Of a stretch of 64,000 nt of DNA, positions 44,215 to 51,227 are shown piece by piece. The stretch's first letter is position 1; every line of letters starts with the position of its first letter. The position numbers and the translations under genes are program-made. The notes under the pieces were generated by a model. That model did not search any database, was not told the DNA's origin, and was given only the letters and a program-made list of their open reading frames with translations. Source of the DNA: Ruminococcus hominis. GTDB taxonomy: Bacteria > Bacillota > Clostridia > Lachnospirales > Lachnospiraceae. The stretch lies in NCBI RefSeq assembly GCF_014287355.1, contig NZ_JACOPE010000001.1:3380227-3444226 (forward strand), given 5' to 3'.

Positions 44215-44320
44215 AATACTTATAGTCATCTGTATCCAAACAAACAAGCCGAAGTCGCACAACAACTTGAAAATCTTATCAACGGAACAACAGTCCCAGA
44301 TACTATTATAAAAAAGGAAA
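44215..44320 (+). pseudogene. Tyrosine recombinase C-terminal fragment
   Basis: The plus strand reads NTYSHLYPNKQAEVAQQLEN, the C-terminal end of phage-type integrases with the nucleophile tyrosine in TYSHLYP. It joins the TnpV fragment at about 44,212, and everything upstream of the active-site Tyr is lost. An AAGAGCTC/GAGCTCTT hairpin (44,321-44,340) with trailing Ts follows and may be its old terminator. Confidence 0.65.
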
Positions 44321-44387
44321 AAGAGCTCCTTCGAGCTCTTTTGATTCAGTTCTGTAAACTTGAATTTATCTTGCAATTAGAAACCAT

Positions 44388-44822
44388 TTATCTTGTATAT
44401 GGTTCAGTGTCTTTTCCATCATATACAAATGCTTTTATATCCGTATTTTCATCAACCTCAGCATGAATACCTACCGTGTATTCTTTATCTGTAACATTCT
44501 GAAAAGAATAGCAACCGCCAGCAGGAATACTGTCAGATACAAGTTCCTGTTTTCCTTCACAGAGCAGATGTACAGTAATGTCAAAATCGTTTCTGTTCTG
44601 GACTGTCAACACGCCTGTATTAGACAAAATTTTTGCGTCAGAATATGTAATTACATAGGAATCAGGCGTTGACTTTTCCGCACAGACCACAGAACACTCC
44701 CACTGTGTCTTTGCTTTTGCTTTTCGATAGGCTTCCGAAGACTTATATGTTGAAAATATAATCATTGTACTTATAGCAAGAATGCCAGTGATGACAAACG
44801 CTATTATTACTTTTTTCTTCAC
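44388..44822 (-). CDS. Membrane-anchored extracytoplasmic protein, unknown
   Basis: This 144-residue protein has an uncleaved signal anchor (MKKKVIIAFVITGILAISTM) and an external beta-rich domain with two cysteine pairs (CSVVCAEK, CEGKQEL...CYSF). I recognise no family. GTG 44,822 is 8 bases after GGAGG; an ATG two codons upstream overlaps the ribosome site. It sits between maintenance genes and relics. Confidence 0.55.
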   Translation of the reverse strand: MKKKVIIAFVITGILAISTMIIFSTYKSSEAYRKAKAKTQWECSVVCAEKSTPDSYVITYSDAKILSNTGVLTVQNRNDFDITVHLLCEGKQELVSDSIPAGGCYSFQNVTDKEYTVGIHAEVDENTDIKAFVYDGKDTEPYTR

Positions 44823-44892
44823 AACCATCACCTCCACACACAAATTCCGATTTGCACTTCAAATCGTTTTCTTTATTCTATCATAGCATCCA

Positions 44893-45291
44893 TTATTCCG
44901 CCATCAGTCTTTCGAACCAGGTATCCATGACAATGATAAACTGGCCTGCTCCTGGCAATTCTTGTAGCATTTCGTCAAGAGTTTTCTGTTTCACATATTT
45001 CTGCACATACACCCAACAGGCAATGCTACTGGCTTCTGATACAATGTCAGCTATGGTTTTGCGCATAAGCTCTTCAAATTCAGTAATTTCTTCTTTTGGG
45101 ACAACATCATACAGTGTTGGTGCCTGATGACTTAATTTTACGCCATTTTCATTTGCATCTTTAAGCAGATTCTTAACTTTTTCTCTTGAATCCTCCGGTA
45201 CTTTTATGTACTCCCACATAAATGCTACCACATCGGACGGTGTGTCTTTTTTAAGTGGTGGTAACTGAATATAATCATTGTTTTCGCTCAT
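44893..45291 (-). CDS. Hypothetical soluble ICE protein
   Basis: This 132-residue, mostly helical protein begins MSENNDYIQLPPLKKDTPSD. There are no membrane segments or known motifs. The ATG at 45,291 is 9 bases after GGAG. It follows the small membrane protein closely (14 bp past its stop codon), so it is probably in the repA transcript. The function is unknown. Confidence 0.5.
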   Translation of the reverse strand: MSENNDYIQLPPLKKDTPSDVVAFMWEYIKVPEDSREKVKNLLKDANENGVKLSHQAPTLYDVVPKEEITEFEELMRKTIADIVSEASSIACWVYVQKYVKQKTLDEMLQELPGAGQFIIVMDTWFERLMAE

Positions 45292-45304
45292 TTTCATATT
45301 CTCC

Positions 45305-45601
45305 TCACGATATAATAAAATCAATAATGCGTTCTCTTGTCATGTCCAGTACAGTATCTACGAACACTCCTGCAAAAAGGATCAGATACAGAATTACACT
45401 CAGCGAAAACAGAAATGCAACCTGTACCCAGTCACGGTAACAGTATGCAGTCGCTATAATCAACAAAGTGAATATAAACCCAAGGATCCCTCTGACAACC
45501 GCATAAGTCTGTACTGTCATCTTTACTGCCAGTCCGATCACAAAAAGGATCAGCCATACCGGCAGTAATAATATTTTCCCAGCAAGTTTTAAAATAAACA
45601 T
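45305..45601 (-). CDS. Small membrane protein downstream of repA
   Basis: This 98-residue protein has three hydrophobic segments (about 8-30, 38-58 and 62-85). The ATG at 45,601 is behind AGGAGGTGCAC and lies 9 bp from the repA stop. It is not recognised beyond being typical of ICE maintenance operons. Confidence 0.5.
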   Translation of the reverse strand: MFILKLAGKILLLPVWLILFVIGLAVKMTVQTYAVVRGILGFIFTLLIIATAYCYRDWVQVAFLFSLSVILYLILFAGVFVDTVLDMTRERIIDFIIS

Positions 45602-45610
45602 GTGCACCTC

Positions 45611-46609
45611 CTATCTTACCAGTCCTGGCATATCATGGTTCACCTCTGCCTGATAATACCCGTTCATCGTAGACGGTGCATTAAACAGGGATGCTAATAA
45701 ATATTTCTTGATGTTCTTCACTTTGGTGGTGTTACCACGCATACAGTGTAAGACATACTCGATATGTGAATAGGTCAGCATCAGAAATTTTTTCTTCACC
45801 AGTGATGCCGGATACCAATTGCTGGCAATCAATATCTTGTCATTTTTACACATCACAGTTTCTACGATCAGGTTCACGATTTCATCTACCTGTCGCATAT
45901 CGTCATGATGGGTTACTTCCAGTGATTCATAATCAATGGTCTCTTTGACAAGGTTTTCATAAGCCTGATAATCCTCAGAGCGGTTATCGCTATCAAATCT
46001 TTTCTCATCCACAGATATGATAGGATTAGATTTATTATCATTCATTTCAGTATAACTAAGATTAGTATTATTAGGGTTTGAAATGTAAACTTCTTGAAGT
46101 TTGTTTTCGGGACTTCTAGAAGTTTGATTTTGGGACTTCATGAAGTTTAAATTGTAAACTTCTGCAGGCTCTTCATTTTCCACAGAAGTTTGTTTTTTAA
46201 ACTTCTCTAATTCCTCTCCAAATTTTTTCTCATCTGTTTTCTCAGGCATAAAGGTTTTTACGTAGATAACATTCACCTTTCCAAATCCCTGCCTGCGTTT
46301 CTCAATCAGACCAATTCCTGTTTCGTCATCCAGCTCTCTCATGGATTTGATGGCTTTATTTCTGCCACAGTTCAGTAATTCCATGATATCTTCGATGGAA
46401 AAGTAGATATATGCTCTGTTTTTGTCGTCAAACCACTGATTTTTGATGGAAAGAGACATTCGATCCAACATCAGTCCATATAAAATTTTAGCATCGCTTG
46501 ATAAATCTTTAAAATAGCTGTCTGTAAATAATGCTTTTGGTATGCGGTAGAAGCTGAACTGATCAGCTTCGGTACCGTAAAAATAATTAAATGTCATTTT
46601 TTTCTCCAT
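45611..46609 (-). CDS. repA: RepA_N-type replication initiator of the ICE
   Basis: This 332-residue protein has an N-terminal RepA_N domain (about 5-120: FYRIPKALFTDSYFKDLSSD, AKILYGLMLDRMSLS, winged-helix IEDIMELLNCGRNKAIKSM). The middle (130-210) is poorly conserved, Asn/Ser/Lys-rich and encoded by repeated DNA. The C-terminal domain contains ILIASNWYPASLVKKKFLML. In RepA_N plasmids the origin lies inside the rep gene, which fits the iterons at 46,085-46,176. Downstream of parB-parA-parB it implies plasmid-like replication of the excised ICE. Confidence 0.88.
   Translation of the reverse strand: MEKKMTFNYFYGTEADQFSFYRIPKALFTDSYFKDLSSDAKILYGLMLDRMSLSIKNQWFDDKNRAYIYFSIEDIMELLNCGRNKAIKSMRELDDETGIGLIEKRRQGFGKVNVIYVKTFMPEKTDEKKFGEELEKFKKQTSVENEEPAEVYNLNFMKSQNQTSRSPENKLQEVYISNPNNTNLSYTEMNDNKSNPIISVDEKRFDSDNRSEDYQAYENLVKETIDYESLEVTHHDDMRQVDEIVNLIVETVMCKNDKILIASNWYPASLVKKKFLMLTYSHIEYVLHCMRGNTTKVKNIKKYLLASLFNAPSTMNGYYQAEVNHDMPGLVR
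46085..46176. repeat. 23-bp iteron-like repeats inside repA (candidate origin)
   Basis: The pentamer ACTTC recurs at 46,089, 46,112, 46,135 and 46,158, exactly 23 bp apart. The first three are full palindromes of type ACTTC-NN-GAAGT, followed by TT[TG]. As 23 is not a multiple of three, the repeat falls in different codon phases and cannot be a protein repeat. Further GAAGTT/AACTTC halves occur at 46,184-46,206. These are probably initiator-binding sites. Confidence 0.7.
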
Positions 46610-46687
46610 AATTTCCTCCTTTCATTTTCTGCTAAGAAGTCCTCTTTTTAAACTTCTTTGACATTGTTTTCTTAGCTTTTTCTCTCC

Positions 46688-47593
46688 TTAACAGGACTGT
46701 TCCTGCATCCACTTTTCTAATAATGATTCAATCACCTGCTCCATATCTTTGGCTGTATAATCATCCGGAAAATACTTTGTCAGTTTCTTTTCTGAGAAAG
46801 TAAGAGACCGGGATACTTTCTTTGCCATCACACAGTTATTGAAAATCGATAACATCTGAATCTGATTGATTGGTCCATCATTCAGCTGATTTCTGAGTGC
46901 TGCAATCTGTTTTGGTTTGATGAATCCGGTGTCGCTGATATATTCGTAGATCCATCCCTGTACTTCCTTATCGATGTAGGAGATATCAATAGCAACTGTA
47001 AATTGGAGCTTTTTCTTATCTACCAGATCTAAAAGTTCTGGTATTAATTCCGTAAGACGAATATATCTTTGAACCTGTCGTCCACTTTCTCCATTATCCT
47101 TTCCAATGAGATCTGCCGTCTCATAATTCCCGACATTTTGTCGGGGATTTTCTTTGGTCGGACGACCTGCTGTTCTTCTCATAGCATCCATTTTCATCTT
47201 ATATGCAAATGCTTTCTCACTCGGTAACAGTTCCTCTCGCTGAATGTTAGCGTCCACCATCGCAATCACGGCATCATCATCCGATAATTCTCTTACGATT
47301 GCCGGAATAGTCGTAAGTCCTGCAAGCTGTGCTGCATGCATTCTTCTATGACCGGATACCATTTCATATTCTTCATTATCATCCATTCGAAGCAGTACCG
47401 GTGTCAGTACTCCATTGATCCTTACACTTTCAACCAGATCCTGCATCTTTTCATCATCCAGCACCTTGAACGGATGATTTTTAAACGGATGGATCTTACT
47501 GATTTCTATCTCCATTGCAGATTCTTCATTTACCACACCCAGCAGTTCATCAATGCTTGCCAGTTTAATCTTTTCGCCACTTCTATTTTTCAT
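46688..47593 (-). CDS. ParB-like protein (ICE copy 1)
   Basis: This 301-residue protein has a ParB/Srx N-terminal domain at about 25-120, with box II motif MVSGHRRMHAAQLAG near 80. An HTH region follows (about 150-200: ADLIGKDNGESGRQVQRYIR). The C-terminal half is specific to this ICE family and ends EQVIESLLEKWMQEQ. It starts 11 bp inside the parA 3' end. It resembles the second ICE ParB (48,383-49,252) along the whole length, so the two are paralogues. Confidence 0.87.
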   Translation of the reverse strand: MKNRSGEKIKLASIDELLGVVNEESAMEIEISKIHPFKNHPFKVLDDEKMQDLVESVRINGVLTPVLLRMDDNEEYEMVSGHRRMHAAQLAGLTTIPAIVRELSDDDAVIAMVDANIQREELLPSEKAFAYKMKMDAMRRTAGRPTKENPRQNVGNYETADLIGKDNGESGRQVQRYIRLTELIPELLDLVDKKKLQFTVAIDISYIDKEVQGWIYEYISDTGFIKPKQIAALRNQLNDGPINQIQMLSIFNNCVMAKKVSRSLTFSEKKLTKYFPDDYTAKDMEQVIESLLEKWMQEQSC

Positions 47594-48368
47594 TTTTCAA
47601 AACCTCCTGTGTTAAGTTCTTATATGCTTCGGCAACTTTTCCTTTCGGGCAGTGCATGTAGATGCTTTTTCCCTCTGCACTGGTCTCAGCAGCTTTTACA
47701 GACATCGGGATCACATTTTCAAATACCTCGATCTGACTTCCGTAGGTTGTATGTACTCTCGATGCAATATCCCTTGCGTAATTGGTTCTGAAATCTACCA
47801 TGGTCAGGAGAATGCCCTCAATCGCCAGTTTCCGGTTCAGTCTTTTCTTTACTGTAAGAATGGTCTTGATCAACTGTTGAAGTCCTTTAACAGGCAGATA
47901 TGCGGCCTGCACAGGTATCAGAACAGAATCAGAAGAGACCAGTGCATTGATCGTCATCATACCAAGACTCGGCATACAGTCGATCAGGATATAATCGTAT
48001 CGTGATCTTATCGCATCGATATATTCCTTCATGATCATTTCTCTGCTCATAACATTTCCCATCGTTACTTCCAATGCAGAAAGCTCAATATTTGCCGGAA
48101 GTAGATCTACATTTTCCTGGTGATGTAAGATACCATCTTCCAGATTGATTTCTTCTTCGTTGATGACATCCATCATGATCGTTGCCAGTGTGATTCGAAG
48201 ATCATCCGGTTCCTCATATCCGAGACTTGCAGTTAAACTTCCCTGTGGATCCGCATCGATTAGCAACACTTTCTTGCCTTCTCTTGCCAGTCCAATACCT
48301 ACATTTACAGTTGTGGTAGTCTTGCCAACTCCACCTTTCTGGTTTACTACGGATATAACTTTACACAT
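47583..48368 (-). CDS. ParA-like partition ATPase (ICE)
   Basis: This 261-residue ATPase has deviant Walker A VVNQKGGVGKTTTTVNVG at residue 6, Walker A' DADPQGSLTASLG near 40 and Walker B YILIDCMPSLGM near 120. It partitions the excised or replicating ICE with its ParB partners. The ATG at 48,368 follows AAAGGAGGAAGAAATC. It is flanked on both sides by parB-like genes, and it is distinct from the chromosomal soj at 54,090. Confidence 0.92.
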   Translation of the reverse strand: MCKVISVVNQKGGVGKTTTTVNVGIGLAREGKKVLLIDADPQGSLTASLGYEEPDDLRITLATIMMDVINEEEINLEDGILHHQENVDLLPANIELSALEVTMGNVMSREMIMKEYIDAIRSRYDYILIDCMPSLGMMTINALVSSDSVLIPVQAAYLPVKGLQQLIKTILTVKKRLNRKLAIEGILLTMVDFRTNYARDIASRVHTTYGSQIEVFENVIPMSVKAAETSAEGKSIYMHCPKGKVAEAYKNLTQEVLKNEK

Positions 48369-48382
48369 GATTTCTTCCTCCT

Positions 48383-49252
48383 TTAACTTTCCCATGATTC
48401 TTTTTTCCATAATTTTAGCAGTGCCAGTATTTCCCGTTTCATCATTGCCGGTGTATAAGAATTTGGAAAATACTTGTGTAACTGCTCATTGGTAAAAGCT
48501 ACTCTGGTGATCTCACCTTTTTTAACTTCACACATGATTTCTTCCATCTTTTCTAACGATAACTGTTTTTCTTTACTCAGCTGCTTTATCCGCTGAGCCT
48601 GTGAGAGTGACGGAATCGCCTGTGCATAATCCATTGCTTTAAGCAGTTCTCTTTGTTCATTTTCTTTCAATGCAGCAATCTCTACTGCCGGACAAAAAGA
48701 AATAATCTCATCATCCAGTTTCTGCAACATTTCCGGTATAAGCTTTGTCAGTGATATATAACGCTGCACTTGTTTTGGGCTATCACCACAATCCTCACTG
48801 ATAATATCTATCGATCGTTTTCTTGGTGTTTTGTGGTCAACTTGGCTCTTTTTTCGACCACTTTTTCTTTTTAGTACGTCATTCTTCAGTTTGTAAGCAA
48901 AAGCTTTTTCGCTGTAGCTGATCCGTTCTCTGTGAAGATTAGAATCCACCATACTTAAAATGGAATCATCTTCACTTAATACCCGGATAATCACCGGTAC
49001 TTTACGATATCCCAGTTTCTCCGCAGCATGTTTTCTTCTGTGGCCAGATATGATCTCATAGTAGCCATCCGGTACTGGTCTGACGATCAGCGGATTTAAA
49101 ATGCCATACTTCTCAATGCTTTCCTGCAGAAGAAACATTTCCTTATCATCTTTTACTTGAAATGGATGTTCCTTAAAAGGGCGAAGACGCTCAATCTCAA
49201 TTTCTATGATTCTTTCTTCTTTTTCTCCTGATTGTCTGTTTGGCTCAGTCAT
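48383..49252 (-). CDS. ParB-like protein (ICE copy 2)
   Basis: This 289-residue protein has a ParB N-terminal domain at about 15-105 with ISGHRRKHAAEKLGY and the FKEHPFQVKDD entry motif. The HTH region lies at about 130-180 (SIDIISEDCGDSPKQVQRYI). The C-terminal MMKREILALLKLWKKES mirrors copy 1. The ATG at 49,252 follows GGAGGAAAGGAGTCAAG. It is the first gene of the maintenance operon, next to the CAGCTAA repeat cluster that may be its binding region. Confidence 0.87.
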   Translation of the reverse strand: MTEPNRQSGEKEERIIEIEIERLRPFKEHPFQVKDDKEMFLLQESIEKYGILNPLIVRPVPDGYYEIISGHRRKHAAEKLGYRKVPVIIRVLSEDDSILSMVDSNLHRERISYSEKAFAYKLKNDVLKRKSGRKKSQVDHKTPRKRSIDIISEDCGDSPKQVQRYISLTKLIPEMLQKLDDEIISFCPAVEIAALKENEQRELLKAMDYAQAIPSLSQAQRIKQLSKEKQLSLEKMEEIMCEVKKGEITRVAFTNEQLHKYFPNSYTPAMMKREILALLKLWKKESWES

Positions 49253-49347
49253 CTTGACTCCTTTCCTCCAGGATTCAGAAACTAAAAAATGCCTGCCTGG
49301 AACTTTTATAGATAGTAAAGTTCCAAACAGACATTGCTGTTTGACCA

Positions 49348-49652
49348 TTAGCTGTAGCTAATAGAATTGAATACTGTTTCAGCTAATTTATGTTTGCAGG
49401 TTTGGGAGAGATTGTTTCTTTTCCCTCCTTTTCTCTGATTTACATCCCCGAATAAAGGGTGACAACGGAGCGGAACCCAAATGTTAGCTGGACTTCCTAA
49501 AACCCAGGTTTGCAAACCGGTAATTTTGATTAGCTGTCAGCTAACAAAAATCGGATTGCGTTAGCTGGAAATTGATCATTTTGAATGGAATTTTGTGTCA
49601 CGAACGTGATTTGAAAATAACAAAAGCGTTCGTTGTCAGCTAATCCAGCTAA
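49348..49652. repeat. CAGCTAA/TTAGCTG repeat cluster at the ICE end
   Basis: The heptamer CAGCTAA or its complement TTAGCTG, sometimes one base short, occurs at least nine times in 305 bases. Examples are inverted pairs at 49,348-49,361 and 49,530-49,544, and single sites at about 49,380, 49,484, 49,561, 49,637 and 49,646. A GGTTTGCAAACC palindrome lies at 49,507-49,518. There is no gene in 49,253-49,674. Candidate roles are a partition centromere for the adjacent ParB proteins or integrase/excisionase arm sites. Confidence 0.7.
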
Positions 49653-49668
49653 CATTTTCGAACGCTTT
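49623..49668. repeat. Inverted repeat flanking the last CAGCTAA sites
   Basis: AAAGCGTTCG (49,623-49,632) is perfectly inverted as CGAACGCTTT (49,659-49,668), enclosing two CAGCTAA sites and ending 6 bases before the tRNA 3' end. It could be the tRNA terminator or an ICE-end protein site. Confidence 0.6.
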
Positions 49669-49674
49669 GAAGCC

Positions 49675-49748
49675 CGTCGCCAAGAGGATTTGAACCTCCG
49701 ACCCCTCGCTTAGGAGGCGAGTGCTCTATCCAGCTGAGCTATGACGAC
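49675..49748 (-). tRNA. tRNA-Arg (anticodon CCT)
   Basis: The minus strand folds as a complete cloverleaf. The acceptor GTCGTCA pairs with TGGCGAC, the D arm is GCTC...GAGC, the anticodon stem CTCGC/GCGAG encloses loop CTCCTAA (anticodon CCT), and the T arm is GGAGGTTCAAATCCT. The discriminator is G and CCA is not encoded. It decodes AGG. It marks the junction of ICE-type and host genes and is the likely integration target. Confidence 0.93.
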
Positions 49749-49752
49749 ACAT
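49709..49752 (-). repeat. 44-bp direct repeat, copy within tRNA-Arg
   Basis: It covers the tRNA 5' half from four bases upstream of G1 through the anticodon loop. It is identical to 49,981-50,024 in the same orientation, 272 bp away. Confidence 0.85.
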
Positions 49753-49808
49753 GCCGCAAACCCTTGATTTTACTGGGTTTCTGGGATTTTTCCCTTCGGC
49801 CATATATA

Positions 49809-49837
49809 AGATTATCAACTCTTTTTCGAGTTGTCAA
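49809..49837 (-). promoter_or_regulatory. Promoter of tRNA-Arg
   Basis: TTGACA (49,837-49,832), a 17-bp spacer and TAATCT (49,814-49,809) read toward the tRNA, about 55 bases upstream of its 5' end. The truncated repeat at 49,981 has no comparable promoter. Confidence 0.65.
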
Positions 49838-49980
49838 TCTACAGATTTTTTTGATTTGGTAACATTAGAACGTTCCCCATTTTGGGGAATGCTTTGTTGT
49901 CACCATTAGCATTTTTCAGAATAGATTCGAACTGAAAGTTGTTTTTCATTTTTTCCCTTTGGGGAATGCCTCGGCTTTCT

Positions 49981-50024
49981 CTTAGGAGGCGAGTGCTCTA
50001 TCCAGCTGAGCTATGACGACACAT
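49981..50024 (-). repeat. 44-bp direct repeat, truncated tRNA-Arg 5' half (att-like scar)
   Basis: This is an exact copy of the tRNA 5' half to the anticodon loop, with no 3' half following and no promoter upstream; a GCACGAGTG/CACTCGTGC hairpin at 50,059-50,096 stands there instead. It is best explained as an attachment-site remnant. The 230 bases between the copies contain no gene. Confidence 0.75.
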
Positions 50025-50138
50025 CCTATTTAAGAGAACTTATTCTCTTTTTATTTATGCACGAGTGCATCACGTTTACTATTTTAACACTCGTGCCTTC
50101 TAAATTCAACTAAATTTATATATCCTCTGTAAATTAAT

Positions 50139-50282
50139 TGTTACTGTTCACAGTACCTGTGACCAGCAACGCATCTCGCCATTTTTAATCGCCTTTGGCG
50201 ATGGACGAGATGCCGTTCAAGACAAAACGTGCATCCTCCGTGCCAATCAGCGTAGTGATTGACACGGGAGTAAACAGTAACA
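50139..50282. repeat. Cloverleaf-like intergenic element
   Basis: An outer stem TGTTACTGTT (50,139-50,148) / AACAGTAACA (50,273-50,282) encloses three hairpins. They are TCACAG/CTGTGA (50,148-50,162), GCATCTCG/CGAGATGC (50,171-50,213, with inner ATCGCC/GGCGAT) and CCGTGcCAATCA/TGATTGaCACGG (50,238-50,267). There is no reading frame. It could be a small mobile repeat or a structured RNA at the 3' end of the DUF3881 gene. Confidence 0.65.
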
Positions 50283-50299
50283 TTCAATTTACTATTCTG

Positions 50300-51175
50300 T
50301 TAAAAATTAATATATCCCTGCAGCCAGATTTTTCCTTTGAATCTGCGCCCGATTTCCGGCTCACCAAGCACCTTACTCTTTGGTACGCAAATATCAAACT
50401 GCAGCTCATTTACATCTAATTTCATCTGATATACCACTTCTTTTGTAAGCACATTTTCCCGCTCACGAACTGCCAATATTTCACCCATGATTGAATACAC
50501 ATCACACTCTACACCATGTGGCATGAAATATGTATCTACGATTGAAAATACATCTTCTGTGATAAGTCTTCGGGATACCTTAGAATATATGTCCATATCA
50601 TCCAATGTCAATGTTTCGATTGCTCCCGGGTCTCCTTGTCTGGCCGCATTTAGCAGATTTTTACGATTCTTGGAATTTTCTTGTTCCTGCTTGACCTGCA
50701 CTTCGCTTTTCTTTATTGGAAATAAAATTTTTCCGTCAAGAGCAAGTCCTGAAAAGGTTACAGATGTTTGTTCTTGTGAAAGAAAACCAAGCTGTTTTTC
50801 TTTCATGTATTCCACGCCGTTCTGCAGATGAAATATCAAACTGATTCCTACTTTTGAATCTTCACATATTCCTACATATGCTTCTTTTTCAATTCTTCTT
50901 TCTATCGATACTTCAGAATATGTTGTGATTCCACTGCCTTCAAAATATGGAAAATAGTAATCTGCTTCAAAACGATCTTCTCCATCTAACTCACCGCAAA
51001 CTGTAATTCCCATACACTGTCCATATTCTTTTTGCAGCTCACAGTAATCTGTATCGTCTGAATACGACACAACCATCTGATGTGTACATTCCTGTTCTAC
51101 CTGATTTAATAATTGCTTTAATTCTTTCTTCGACTGAATTTTTCCAAAGCCAATAGCTTTTAAATATTGATGCAT
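50300..51175 (-). CDS. DUF3881 family protein
   Basis: This 291-residue soluble protein begins MHQYLKAIGFGKIQSKKELK, the DUF3881 hallmark, and ends with a beta-rich region GRRFKGKIWLQGY. The family is essentially confined to Lachnospiraceae and relatives, where it follows serS as here. A hairpin terminator lies between it and serS. The ribosome site is weak. The function is unknown. Confidence 0.8.
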   Translation of the reverse strand: MHQYLKAIGFGKIQSKKELKQLLNQVEQECTHQMVVSYSDDTDYCELQKEYGQCMGITVCGELDGEDRFEADYYFPYFEGSGITTYSEVSIERRIEKEAYVGICEDSKVGISLIFHLQNGVEYMKEKQLGFLSQEQTSVTFSGLALDGKILFPIKKSEVQVKQEQENSKNRKNLLNAARQGDPGAIETLTLDDMDIYSKVSRRLITEDVFSIVDTYFMPHGVECDVYSIMGEILAVRERENVLTKEVVYQMKLDVNELQFDICVPKSKVLGEPEIGRRFKGKIWLQGYINF

Positions 51176-51190
51176 CTATTTCTCCAGAAA

Positions 51191-51210
51191 ATCCCGGATT
51201 GCTCCGGGAT
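51191..51210 (-). terminator. Terminator after serS
   Basis: ATCCCGGA (51,191-51,198) pairs with TCCGGGAT (51,203-51,210). TTTTC follows on the minus strand. It lies between the serS stop and the DUF3881 start. Confidence 0.6.
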
Positions 51211-51227
51211 TTTGCTTTATCTTCTTA

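Larger units (their letters stand above)
1..49674. mobile_element. Integrative conjugative element (Tn1549/CTn type), right-hand part
   Basis: This is a contiguous set of conjugation genes (VirD4, PcfB, Maff2, VirB6, PrgI, VirB4, NlpC/P60, DUF4315, DUF4366, TopB, ArdC-like) together with a ParA/ParB/RepA maintenance module. It ends beside a tRNA-Arg(CCT) gene, after which host core genes begin. The order matches Tn1549-like ICEs of Clostridia. The left end, the integrase and the ICE's own relaxase are not in the window. The right boundary is inferred from the tRNA and the gene content and could lie between about 49.65 and 50.02 kb. An IME and a group II intron are nested inside it. Confidence 0.85.

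Noticed and set aside
49981..50024. A second tRNA-Arg gene
   Set aside because: Only the 5' half to the anticodon loop is present; there is no T arm, no 3' acceptor strand and no promoter.
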